This document shows positions 15,154-23,064 of a stretch of 46,960 nt of DNA, in pieces. The notes under the pieces are model-generated. The model was not told the origin of the DNA and did not search any database. It saw only the letters and a program-made list of their open reading frames with translations. A program made the position numbers and the translations under genes. This stretch comes from Sphingobium wenxiniae (lineage in GTDB: Bacteria; Pseudomonadota; Alphaproteobacteria; Sphingomonadales; Sphingomonadaceae), in assembly GCF_007830065.1 (NCBI RefSeq), contig NZ_VLKK01000021.1, forward strand, positions 1 through 46,960, written 5' to 3'. Position 1 is the first letter of the stretch. Each line of letters begins with the position of its first letter.

Positions 15154-16640
15154 CGCTCGATAAATCCGCGCTGCGCTGGGGCGCATCGATCCTGGCTGTC
15201 GCGCTGCTGGCCGGCGGCACAGGCTATTGGGCTGGCCATCGCCAGGCACCGCAATCGGAGGCGACCACGCCCGCCGGGGCAGGCAAAGTCCTTTACTGGT
15301 ACGATCCGATGTTCCCCAACCAGAAGTTCGACAAGCCCGGCAAGTCGCCCTTCATGGATATGCAGCTCGTGCCGCGATACGCGGACGGAGGAAGCGCCGG
15401 CGCGGCCCCCACGGTCGCCGTCGATCCCGCCGCGCGGCAGAGCCTGGGATTGCGGGTCGTCGCGGCGAAGATGGGCAGCCTTGCCTCGGCCCTCGAGGTC
15501 ACCGGCACGATCGACTTCAACCAGCGCGACGTCGCCGTCATCCAGGCGCGTTCGGGCGGGTTCGTGAGCCGCGTCTATGCGCGAGCGCCCGGGGACGTGG
15601 TCCGCGCCGGCGCGCCGATCGCGGACCTGCTCCTGCCCGAATGGGGCGGCGCGCAGACCGAATATCTGAGCGTCAGGCGGCTCGGCAAGCCCGACCTCAC
15701 CGCGGCCGCGCGCCAGCGACTGCGGCTGATGGGCATGTCCGACGGCCTCATCGCCAGCGTCGAGCGGAGCGGACGCCCGAACGGCGTGGTGACGATCACG
15801 ACGCCGATCTCGGGCACGATCCAGACGCTCGACGCCCGTGCCGGCGTGACGCTCGCCATGGGCCAGACGCTCGCCCAGGTAAGCGGGCTCGGCACCGTCT
15901 GGCTCAATGCCGCGGTGCCCGAAGCGCGCGCGGGCGATGTCCGGGTCGGCCAGAATGCCAGCACCACGCTGGCGGGCTTCCCCGGCGAGCGCTTCGCCGG
16001 CCGGGTGATCGCGATCCTGCCGACCACGCAGGCCGACAGCCGCACGCTCACCGTGCGGATCGAGCTGCCCAACCGGGACGGCCGGTTGCGGCCGGGCATG
16101 TTCGCCAGCGTCGCGCTTGGCGGCGATGCCAAGCCGGCGCTGCTGGTGCCGAGCGAAGCGGTGATCCGCACGGGCAGGCGCACGCTCGTCATGCTGGCCG
16201 CAGGCGACGGGCGCTATCATCCCGCCGAGGTCCGCATCGGCCGCGAGGCAGGCGGCGAGACCGAGATCCTTGCCGGCCTGTCGCCCGGCGAGAACGTCGT
16301 CGTCTCGGGGCAGTTCCTGATCGATTCCGAGGCGAGCCTGTCGGGAATCGAGGCGCGGCCGATCGGCGGCGGTGCGGCATCGGCGACCATCGCCGCGCCG
16401 GCGTCGAAAGCCACGCTGTACGAGACGACGGGCAAGATCGAGCGGATCACGGCCAATTCGGTGACGCTCAGCCACGAGCCCGTTCCCGCGCTCGACTGGC
16501 CGGCGATGACGATGACCTTCGCGCTCGCCAATCCGGGCATCGCGCGCGGCTTCAAGGCGGGTGACCGGGTCCGGTTCGGGTTCGACCGGCCCCCGGCGGG
16601 ACCGACGCTGCGGCATATGGCGAAGGTGGCGGGCCAGTGA
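15150..16640 (+). CDS. cusB: CusB periplasmic adaptor with N-terminal heavy-metal-binding domain and C-terminal CusF-like domain
   Basis: Predicted 496 aa. One N-terminal membrane anchor/signal (residues 9-30). Residues 47-77 are the heavy-metal-binding domain ([20 protein letters not shown]). Then the adaptor core with lipoyl and beta-barrel domains ([23 protein letters not shown]). From about 420 there is a CusF-like OB domain with His442, Trp450, Met453 and Met455, the same 8-3-2 spacing as the Cu(I) ligands of E. coli CusF (H36, W44, M47, M49). So a metallochaperone domain is fused to the adaptor. Overlaps cusC and cusA by four or three bases. Confidence 0.93.
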   Translation: MTLDKSALRWGASILAVALLAGGTGYWAGHRQAPQSEATTPAGAGKVLYWYDPMFPNQKFDKPGKSPFMDMQLVPRYADGGSAGAAPTVAVDPAARQSLGLRVVAAKMGSLASALEVTGTIDFNQRDVAVIQARSGGFVSRVYARAPGDVVRAGAPIADLLLPEWGGAQTEYLSVRRLGKPDLTAAARQRLRLMGMSDGLIASVERSGRPNGVVTITTPISGTIQTLDARAGVTLAMGQTLAQVSGLGTVWLNAAVPEARAGDVRVGQNASTTLAGFPGERFAGRVIAILPTTQADSRTLTVRIELPNRDGRLRPGMFASVALGGDAKPALLVPSEAVIRTGRRTLVMLAAGDGRYHPAEVRIGREAGGETEILAGLSPGENVVVSGQFLIDSEASLSGIEARPIGGGAASATIAAPASKATLYETTGKIERITANSVTLSHEPVPALDWPAMTMTFALANPGIARGFKAGDRVRFGFDRPPAGPTLRHMAKVAGQ

Positions 16641-19600
16641 TCGCCCATCTCATCCGCTGGTCGGTGAGGAACCGCTTCTTCGTCGTGCTCGGCATGCTCG
16701 CGCTGGTCGGCGCGGGCCTGTGGGCGGTGCGCTCGACCCCGATCGACGCGCTGCCCGATCTTTCCGACGTGCAGGTCGTGATCCGCACTTCCTATCCGGG
16801 TCAGGCGCCGCAGATCGTCGAGAACCAGATCACCTATCCGCTCACCACCACCATGCTGTCGGTGCCCGGCGCCAAGACGGTGCGCGGCTATAGCTTCTTC
16901 GGCGACAGCTTCGTCTATGTGATCTTCGAGGACGGCACCGATCTCTACTGGGCGCGCAGCCGCGTGCTCGAATATCTCAACCAGGTCCAGGGTCGGTTGC
17001 CGGCCAGCGCCCGCAGCGCGCTCGGGCCGGACGCGACCGGGGTCGGCTGGGTCTATGAATATGCGCTGGTCGACCGCACCGGCCGGCACGATCTCTCGCA
17101 GCTTCGCGGGTTGCAGGACTGGTTCCTGCGCTACGAGCTGAAGACCGTGACCGGCGTGGCCGAAGTCGCCAGCATCGGCGGCATGGTCAAGCAGTACCAG
17201 GTGCTGCTCGATCCGGTGAAGCTCGCGGCCTACGGCGTAACCCACGCCCAGGCAGTGCAGGCGATCAGCCAAGCCAATCAGGAAGCCGGCGGCTCGGTGC
17301 TGGAAATGGCCGAGGCCGAATATATGGTCCGCGCCTCGGGCTATCTGAAAACGCTCGACGATTTCCGGGCAATCCCGCTCAAGACTGCGGCGGGCGGCGT
17401 GCCCGTCCGGCTCGGCGATGTCGCCACGATCCAGGTCGGCCCCGAGATGCGGCGCGGCATCGCCGAACTGAACGGCGAAGGCGAGGTCGCCGGCGGCGTC
17501 GTTATTCTTCGGTCAGGCAAGAACGCCCGTGAGACCATCGCGGCGGTCAAGGACAAGCTCGCCGATCTCAGGAAAAGCCTGCCGCCGGGCGTCGAGGTGG
17601 TCACGGTCTATGACCGCTCGCAGCTGATCGATCGCGCGGTCGAGAACCTCACCCGCAAGCTGGTCGAGGAGTTCATCGTCGTCGCATTGGTCTGCGCCCT
17701 GTTCCTCTGGCACGTCCGCTCGGCGCTGGTCGCGATCCTGACCTTGCCGCTCGGTGTGCTGGCCGCGTTCGTCGTAATGCGGTTCCAGGGGGTGAACGCC
17801 AACATCATGTCGCTGGGCGGCATCGCCATCGCCATCGGCGCGATGGTGGATGCGGCGGTCGTCATGATCGAGAACGCCCACAAGAGGATCGAACGCTGGG
17901 AGCAGGATCACCCGGACAGACATCTCGATGGCGAGATGCGCTGGATCGTCGTCACCGAGGCGGCGGCCGAGGTCGGGCCGGCGCTGTTCTTCAGCCTGCT
18001 GATCATCACGCTGTCGTTCATTCCGGTCTTCACCCTGGAGGCGCAGGAAGGCCGGCTGTTCGCGCCGCTCGCCTTCACCAAGACCTATGCGATGGGCGCG
18101 GCCGCGATCCTGTCGGTGACCCTGGTGCCGATCCTGATGGGCTGGCTGATCCGGGGCCGCATTCCGGCCGAGCAGGCCAATCCGGTCAATCGCTGGCTCA
18201 CCAATATCTACCGGCCCGCGATCGACTGGACGATGAAGCGGCCCAAGGCAGTGCTGCTGATCGCGGCTCTGGTGTTCGCCACCACGGCCTGGCCGCTCAG
18301 CCGGCTCGGCGGCGAGTTCATGCCCAATCTCGACGAGGGCGACCTGCTCTACATGCCCTCGGCGCTGCCGGGCCTCTCGGCCGCCAAGGCGAGTGAGCTG
18401 CTCCAGCAGACCGACCGCCTGATCAAGACCGTGCCCGAAGTCGAAAGCGTGTTCGGCAAGGCCGGCCGCGCCGAGACCGCGACCGATCCCGCGCCGCTCG
18501 AAATGTTCGAGACGACGATCCAATTCAAGCCCCGCGACCAGTGGCGGTCGGGCATGACGCCCGAACGCCTTGTCGACGAGCTCGATCGCCGGGTGAAGCT
18601 TCCGGGTCTCGCCAATATCTGGGTGCCGCCGATCCGCAACCGCATCGACATGCTCGCGACGGGCATCAAGAGCCCGATCGGGGTCAAGGTGTCGGGCAGT
18701 GACCTCGCCGAGCTCGACCGCATCGCGCATGATGTCGAGACCGTGGCCAGGAGCGTGCCCGGCGTCAGCTCGGCGCTCGCCGAGCGGCTGACCGGCGGAC
18801 GCTATGTCGATGTCGACATAGACCGCGCCGCCGCCGCGCGGTTCGGGCTCAACATCGCCGACGTCCAGGCCATCGTCTCCGGCGCGATCGGCGGCGAGAC
18901 GATCGGCGAGACGGTCGAGGGCCTCGCCCGCTATCCGATCAGCGTGCGCTATCCGCGCGAATTGCGCGACAGCCTCGAAAGGCTGCGGGCGCTACCGATC
19001 CTGACGCCCGCGGGCCAGCAGATCACCTTGGGCACCGTGGCAAACGTCTCGATCGCCGAGGGACCGCCGATGCTCAAGACCGAGAATGCCCGGCCTTCGA
19101 CCTGGGTCTACGTCGATGTGCGCGGGCGCGATCTTGCCTCGGTGGTCGGCGATCTGCAGCGTGCGGTGGCGAAACAGGTCAGGCTCTCGCCTGGGGTCAG
19201 CATCGCTTACTCTGGCCAGTTCGAATATCTCGAGCGCGCGGTCGACCGCTTGAAGCTGGTCGTGCCCGCGACGCTGCTGATCATCTTCGTGCTGCTCTAC
19301 CTCATCTTCGGCCGCTTCGACGAGGCGGCGCTGATCATGGGGACGCTGCCGTTTGCGCTGACCGGCGGCATCTGGACGCTTTATCTGCTGGGGTTCAACC
19401 AGTCGATCGCCACCGGGGTCGGGTTCATCGCGCTCGCCGGCGTCTCCGCCGAGTTCGGGGTGGTGATGCTGATCTATCTCAAGAACGCGCTGGCCGAGCG
19501 CGGCGCACATCCGGACGCTGCCGAGGTCGAGGCCGCCGTGCGCGAAGGCGCGCTGCTGCGCGTCCGTCCCAAGGCGATGACGGTGGCGGTGATCCTGGCC

Positions 19601-19780
19601 GGCCTGCTGCCGATCCTGCTGGGATCAGGCGCGGGTTCGGAGGTCATGAGCCGGATTGCCGCGCCGATGATCGGCGGCATGCTGACCGCGCCCTTGCTCT
19701 CAATGTTCGTCCTGCCCGCCGCCTACCTGCTGTTGCGCCGGCCCAAGACCGATCCCATCCCTCAACCCGTTTCATCATGA
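16637..19780 (+). CDS. cusA: CusA-type Cu(I)/Ag(I) RND efflux pump
   Basis: Predicted 1047 aa, GTG start overlapping the cusB stop. Twelve membrane helices expected. The methionine triad that binds and relays Cu(I) and Ag(I) in E. coli CusA is at identical positions: Met573 ([10 protein letters not shown]), Met623 (PLEMFETT) and Met672 ([12 protein letters not shown]). The TM4 proton-relay motif is [20 protein letters not shown], the HME4 signature of monovalent-metal pumps. It takes metal from the periplasm and inner-membrane side and moves it out through CusC with CusB. Substrate class is therefore well supported. Confidence 0.97.
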   Translation: MIAHLIRWSVRNRFFVVLGMLALVGAGLWAVRSTPIDALPDLSDVQVVIRTSYPGQAPQIVENQITYPLTTTMLSVPGAKTVRGYSFFGDSFVYVIFEDGTDLYWARSRVLEYLNQVQGRLPASARSALGPDATGVGWVYEYALVDRTGRHDLSQLRGLQDWFLRYELKTVTGVAEVASIGGMVKQYQVLLDPVKLAAYGVTHAQAVQAISQANQEAGGSVLEMAEAEYMVRASGYLKTLDDFRAIPLKTAAGGVPVRLGDVATIQVGPEMRRGIAELNGEGEVAGGVVILRSGKNARETIAAVKDKLADLRKSLPPGVEVVTVYDRSQLIDRAVENLTRKLVEEFIVVALVCALFLWHVRSALVAILTLPLGVLAAFVVMRFQGVNANIMSLGGIAIAIGAMVDAAVVMIENAHKRIERWEQDHPDRHLDGEMRWIVVTEAAAEVGPALFFSLLIITLSFIPVFTLEAQEGRLFAPLAFTKTYAMGAAAILSVTLVPILMGWLIRGRIPAEQANPVNRWLTNIYRPAIDWTMKRPKAVLLIAALVFATTAWPLSRLGGEFMPNLDEGDLLYMPSALPGLSAAKASELLQQTDRLIKTVPEVESVFGKAGRAETATDPAPLEMFETTIQFKPRDQWRSGMTPERLVDELDRRVKLPGLANIWVPPIRNRIDMLATGIKSPIGVKVSGSDLAELDRIAHDVETVARSVPGVSSALAERLTGGRYVDVDIDRAAAARFGLNIADVQAIVSGAIGGETIGETVEGLARYPISVRYPRELRDSLERLRALPILTPAGQQITLGTVANVSIAEGPPMLKTENARPSTWVYVDVRGRDLASVVGDLQRAVAKQVRLSPGVSIAYSGQFEYLERAVDRLKLVVPATLLIIFVLLYLIFGRFDEAALIMGTLPFALTGGIWTLYLLGFNQSIATGVGFIALAGVSAEFGVVMLIYLKNALAERGAHPDAAEVEAAVREGALLRVRPKAMTVAVILAGLLPILLGSGAGSEVMSRIAAPMIGGMLTAPLLSMFVLPAAYLLLRRPKTDPIPQPVSS

Positions 19781-19791
19781 AGGAGAAGACG

Positions 19792-20181
19792 ATGAACCAT
19801 GCACGACTGACCATTGCCCTCGGCCTCGCCGCCCTGACTGCCGCGTGCGGCAAGAAGGCGGAGGCCCCCGTTGCGACTGAGACCAACGAGGCGGCGCCCG
19901 CCGCGACCATGAGCGGCGACATGGGCAACATGTCGATGGCGCCTGACGCGAACGCCGCGATCAAGGCCAAGGGCCATGGCACCGTCACCGCGATCGACAA
20001 GGCGGCAGGCACGATCACGCTCGATCATGGTCCGATCCCGGAGGCCAAGTGGCCCGCGATGACGATGGCGTTCAAGGCCGCGCCGTCGATCACCGATGCG
20101 GTCAAGGTCGGCGACAAGGTCGATTTCGACCTCTCGCTCAAGGGCAGCGATGGCGAGGTCACCGCGATCGCAAAGCAGTGA
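19792..20181 (+). CDS. cusF: CusF-type periplasmic copper chaperone, lipoprotein form
   Basis: Predicted 129 aa. ATG 19792 has AAGGAG six bases upstream; the ATG at 19777 inside the cusA end lies before that site and is rejected. A lipobox (ALTAAC, Cys19) makes it membrane-anchored, unlike soluble E. coli CusF. The OB domain carries His79, Trp87, Met90 and Met92 (DHG...KWPAMTMAF), the full Cu(I)/Ag(I) site. It passes metal to CusB/CusA. With the CusB fusion, the operon has two CusF domains. Confidence 0.93.
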   Translation: MNHARLTIALGLAALTAACGKKAEAPVATETNEAAPAATMSGDMGNMSMAPDANAAIKAKGHGTVTAIDKAAGTITLDHGPIPEAKWPAMTMAFKAAPSITDAVKVGDKVDFDLSLKGSDGEVTAIAKQ

Positions 20182-20429
20182 TCCGCTAAGTTCGACCGGA
20201 AAAAGCTGGTTGCGGCGCCGCTCCCGGGCGGCGACGCCCGTGCCGGCCGTCTGCCTGGCTGTGCGCCCGGTCGACGGTTGCGACCGGCAACGCCCAATGC
20301 CAGCGGCGTTTCCCTGCGCGATCACCGACAATTTGAGCACGCTTCGCGGATCGCACATTGAACGTGCAAGCCGCCCTTGCTCGCGATAGCCTGAACGGCA
20401 AGGAGCCCAGTTTAGATGACCCAGCCAGT
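20182..20429. other. Non-coding gap after the cus operon
   Basis: No gene and no clear Rho-independent terminator in these 248 bases. GC-rich dyads around 20213-20250 could fold but lack a U-run. If the downstream gene used TTG 20358 or GTG 20364 instead of ATG 20430, the gap would shrink. An AAGGAG at about 20400 is ten bases ahead of an ATG at 20416 that reads only five codons before a stop. Confidence 0.4.
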
Positions 20430-21725
20430 ATGACCTTGTTACCCGCGACACATCATGATCTCGTGAGCGAGCTTGTCCGTCGTTGGCGAGACGATCCCGG
20501 CGCCACCTATCGCTCCTGGTTTCTGTGGGACGAACGGCTGAAAAACTTCCGCTCCATCCGTCGCGGGCTGCAGCAGGTGGTCGCAGAAATCGAAAGTGGG
20601 CGGTTCGGCGTCGCCTATCGCGGCTCGTCACTGGAAACGGTTGTCCACTCGATCGCCGAACAGCGGCAGATCTTCAAGGGCGCCGACCATGCCTGGCTGT
20701 GGAAGCCCAAGCTGCGCATTCCAGACATCTACGAAAGCCCGGACAACCAGCGGGCGTTCGGTCGCCTGCTCGACAATTGCTCGTGCTGCGATACCGCCGA
20801 GGAGATCATCAGCCACATCCGCAGCATAGACGCGCTCAAGATCAAGGGGCTGGGGCCGGCGGCGGCCAACCTGCTCTATTTCCTTCACCCGACGCTGGTG
20901 CCGCCCTTCAATACCGCGATCGTCAAGGGCTACAATGCCGTCACCGGCGCCAAGGTGAAGCTCGGGTCATGGGATCATTTTCTCGCCATGCGCGCCGGCA
21001 TCCTCGACCTCAACGACCGTTACCGCGAGTTGCTCTCCAACGATCTCGGCGCGATCGGCGGACTGTTGTTCGACATTGGCTCGGGCCGCTATCCCGCGCC
21101 ACCGCTGGAGGATGACGCAACGGCGGCCGACGACTGGCTCGGCAGATTGGAACATGCCAGAGCGGAGGCAAGCCGGCTCGACAAGACAGCCGCCGCGCAG
21201 GGCGAAACCGATCGCACGCACGCCGAAATCCAGGCCTGGCTGCGCGACCTCGGCCATGCCCTCGGTTACGATGTGTGGATCGCCGCCAATGACCGCGGTC
21301 GACTTCACGCTGGCTGCCCGCTTGGACAGGGATGCCTCGAGCGCCTTCCAGACGCCATTGCGACCTCTCCCGGAGCGGACTCGATCCGCCTCATCGACGT
21401 GTTGTGGCTGGCGAAGGGTGGCGACGGCGTCGCCGCCGCGTTCGAGGTTGAACATTCGACCTCGATCTACTCGGGGATCGTGCGCATGCTCGATCTGGCG
21501 CTGTCGGGGAGCGATCTGCACGCTGCCGCCGGGCTATTCCTGGTCGCACCGAATGCGCGCGAGCAGGACGTTCGCGCGCAACTCCGTCGCCCGGCTTTCA
21601 GCCGTATTGCCGATCTCGACTTCGCCTATCTGCCCTATGGCGAGCTGGAGAGAAACAGGGACGCGATCGCTCGTTTTGGAACGGGATTGAAGGCCATCAA
21701 GGCGATCTCAAGCCCCCTTCCCTGA
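20430..21725 (+). CDS. Orphan protein with helix-hairpin-helix-like and PD-(D/E)xK nuclease-like segments
   Basis: Predicted 431 aa from ATG 20430; the frame is open to TTG 20358 and the start is uncertain. No named family is recognised. The N-terminal half holds a helix-hairpin-helix-like segment at about 137-160 (LKIKGLGPAAANLLYFL). The C-terminal half has Asp323 (RLIDVLWLAKGG), then Glu339-Val-Glu341 (AFEVEHSTSIYSGIVRMLDL), an order that fits a PD-(D/E)xK core with ExE in place of ExK, as in BamHI-type restriction enzymes. It might be a solitary nuclease or defence gene. No methyltransferase or partner is adjacent. It ends two bases before the Tn3 left inverted repeat, so its 3' end may have been set by the insertion. 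Confidence 0.6.
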   Translation: MTLLPATHHDLVSELVRRWRDDPGATYRSWFLWDERLKNFRSIRRGLQQVVAEIESGRFGVAYRGSSLETVVHSIAEQRQIFKGADHAWLWKPKLRIPDIYESPDNQRAFGRLLDNCSCCDTAEEIISHIRSIDALKIKGLGPAAANLLYFLHPTLVPPFNTAIVKGYNAVTGAKVKLGSWDHFLAMRAGILDLNDRYRELLSNDLGAIGGLLFDIGSGRYPAPPLEDDATAADDWLGRLEHARAEASRLDKTAAAQGETDRTHAEIQAWLRDLGHALGYDVWIAANDRGRLHAGCPLGQGCLERLPDAIATSPGADSIRLIDVLWLAKGGDGVAAAFEVEHSTSIYSGIVRMLDLALSGSDLHAAAGLFLVAPNAREQDVRAQLRRPAFSRIADLDFAYLPYGELERNRDAIARFGTGLKAIKAISSPLP

Positions 21726-21727
21726 AA

Positions 21728-21765
21728 GGGGGCGTTTGCGGGAGGGGGCGGAATCCTACGCCAAG
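21728..21765 (+). repeat. Left terminal inverted repeat of the Tn3-family element
   Basis: 38 bases; the outer 34 are a perfect reverse complement of 25951-25984. It starts two bases after the stop codon of the preceding gene. Confidence 0.9.
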
Positions 21766-21791
21766 CTCGCCCAGATAGCCGGCGCGAGATC

Positions 21792-22322
21792 TTACTTGTT
21801 GCTGCCTTCTACGGTCGCGCCAGAAAGGCGACGGCTCAGTTCTATCCGGCGATGGCTACGCATTTTGAAGGTGTCTGGCCCAACGCGCCGATACTCAATG
21901 AAGCCGAGAGAACGCCAAAATCGCTCTGCCGCTTCATTCGCTTCCAGCACGGCCAACCGAATCTCTGTGGCACCTCTCGCAGCGGCCCAGCTTTCGACCG
22001 TCGAGTAAATTGAGCGTCCGACGCCACGACCACGCTGTGCGGCATCTACGATCATGAAGCCGAGATACCATGTGCCATCACGCGGATAATCGCGGAGGAT
22101 GGCCGCGATTGCATATAGGCCGCCAGGCCCCTTCCATCCCAGGACAGCTTGATTGTGGGCGCTCTTTTCGGGCGGCACATCGGAGAAAAGCTCGCGAGCA
22201 TCGTCCAGCGTGGGCGCGGCCCCGTCCTGCAACAGGAAATAGTCGCTGCAACGGTTGTACAGGTCTGCAACGTCTGCGGCGTCCGCTTGGGTAAGTTTGA
22301 TCGGGGCTCCCGTCATCATCAT
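21792..22322 (-). CDS. GNAT-family N-acetyltransferase, transposon passenger
   Basis: Predicted 176 aa. The GNAT acetyl-CoA motif is present (GFMIVDAAQRGRGVGRSIY) with the conserved C-terminal ANEAAERFWRSLGF strand. The ATG overlaps the resolvase stop, so it is coupled to tnpR. Three tandem ATGs (22322, 22319, 22316) make the exact start uncertain. Substrate is unknown: small molecule, antibiotic or protein are all possible. The GNAT-toxin idea was considered; no ribbon-helix-helix antitoxin gene is beside it. Confidence 0.85.
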   Translation of the reverse strand: MMMTGAPIKLTQADAADVADLYNRCSDYFLLQDGAAPTLDDARELFSDVPPEKSAHNQAVLGWKGPGGLYAIAAILRDYPRDGTWYLGFMIVDAAQRGRGVGRSIYSTVESWAAARGATEIRLAVLEANEAAERFWRSLGFIEYRRVGPDTFKMRSHRRIELSRRLSGATVEGSNK

Positions 22323-22939
22323 CGCGTTTTGGCAGCAAGCACGCGCTGACCGTAATCCCGGAGTTCCCCGTTGGGACCGACATAGCGGTAGAGAGTGACG
22401 CGCTCGATCCCGAGTTCCTTGCAGAGGTCGGAAACGGACGTGTCGCGTTGGGCCATAGCAGCCTGAGCGAGCCGCACCTGGGCCTTGGAGAGGGCGAACT
22501 TGCGGCCACCCTTGCGTCCCCGCGCGCGGGCAGCGGCCAGGCCAGCCATGGTGCGCTCGCGGATCATATCCCGCTCAAACTCCGCCAGTGTGGCAAAAAT
22601 GCCGAACACCATCCGGCCCGATGGCGTCGTGGTGTCGATCTGCGCGCCCTTGCCGGTGAGCACCCGCAGACCGATACCGCGATCCGACAGATTCTGCACC
22701 GTGCTGACCAGGTGGGTGAGCGTTCGGCCGAGCCGGTCGAGCTTCCAAACGATGAGGACATCGCCGTCGCGCAACGATTTCAGGCAGGCGGCAAGACCGG
22801 GGCGATCATCACGGCTACCGGATGCACGATCATCATAGATATTGCCTGGCTCGACACCGGCAGCGCGAAGGGCATCGTGCTGCAGGTCGAGCGACTGCGA
22901 GCCGTCGGCTTTGGACACGCGGGCGTAGCCGATCAGCAT
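22319..22939 (-). CDS. tnpR: Serine resolvase of the Tn3-family element
   Basis: Predicted 206 aa. Catalytic serine in GYARVSKADGSQ, the resolvase signature (VWKLDRLGRTLTHLV), the E-helix region (GIFATLAEFERDMIRERTMAGLAAARARGRKGGR, quoted in parts) and a C-terminal helix-turn-helix (VSDLCKELGIERVTLYRYV). It resolves cointegrates at the adjacent res site. Divergent from tnpA, the Tn3-subgroup order. Confidence 0.94.
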   Translation of the reverse strand: MLIGYARVSKADGSQSLDLQHDALRAAGVEPGNIYDDRASGSRDDRPGLAACLKSLRDGDVLIVWKLDRLGRTLTHLVSTVQNLSDRGIGLRVLTGKGAQIDTTTPSGRMVFGIFATLAEFERDMIRERTMAGLAAARARGRKGGRKFALSKAQVRLAQAAMAQRDTSVSDLCKELGIERVTLYRYVGPNGELRDYGQRVLAAKTR

Positions 22940-23064
22940 GGATCACAAACGAAGGTTTGAGGCGGTGACGAACATGAGCACATAAGATTGGGCTATTGTG
23001 TATCTTAACCAGCATCTCAATCAAGCTATCTCAAACCGTAGCTCGGAAAGAATAAGGAGCATGT
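22940..23064. promoter_or_regulatory. Probable res site and divergent tnpR/tnpA promoters
   Basis: The 125 bases between tnpR and tnpA are AT-richer than the surroundings and hold several imperfect dyads (for example around 22980-23010, CATAAGATTGG...TGTGTATCTTA, and the repeated ATCTCAA at about 23012-23034). This is the expected place for the three resolvase-binding subsites. AAGGAG sits just before the tnpA ATG at 23065. Confidence 0.6.

Noticed and set aside
21792..22322. GNAT protein as toxin of a TacAT-type pair
   Set aside because: No ribbon-helix-helix antitoxin gene lies next to it; it is coupled to tnpR instead.
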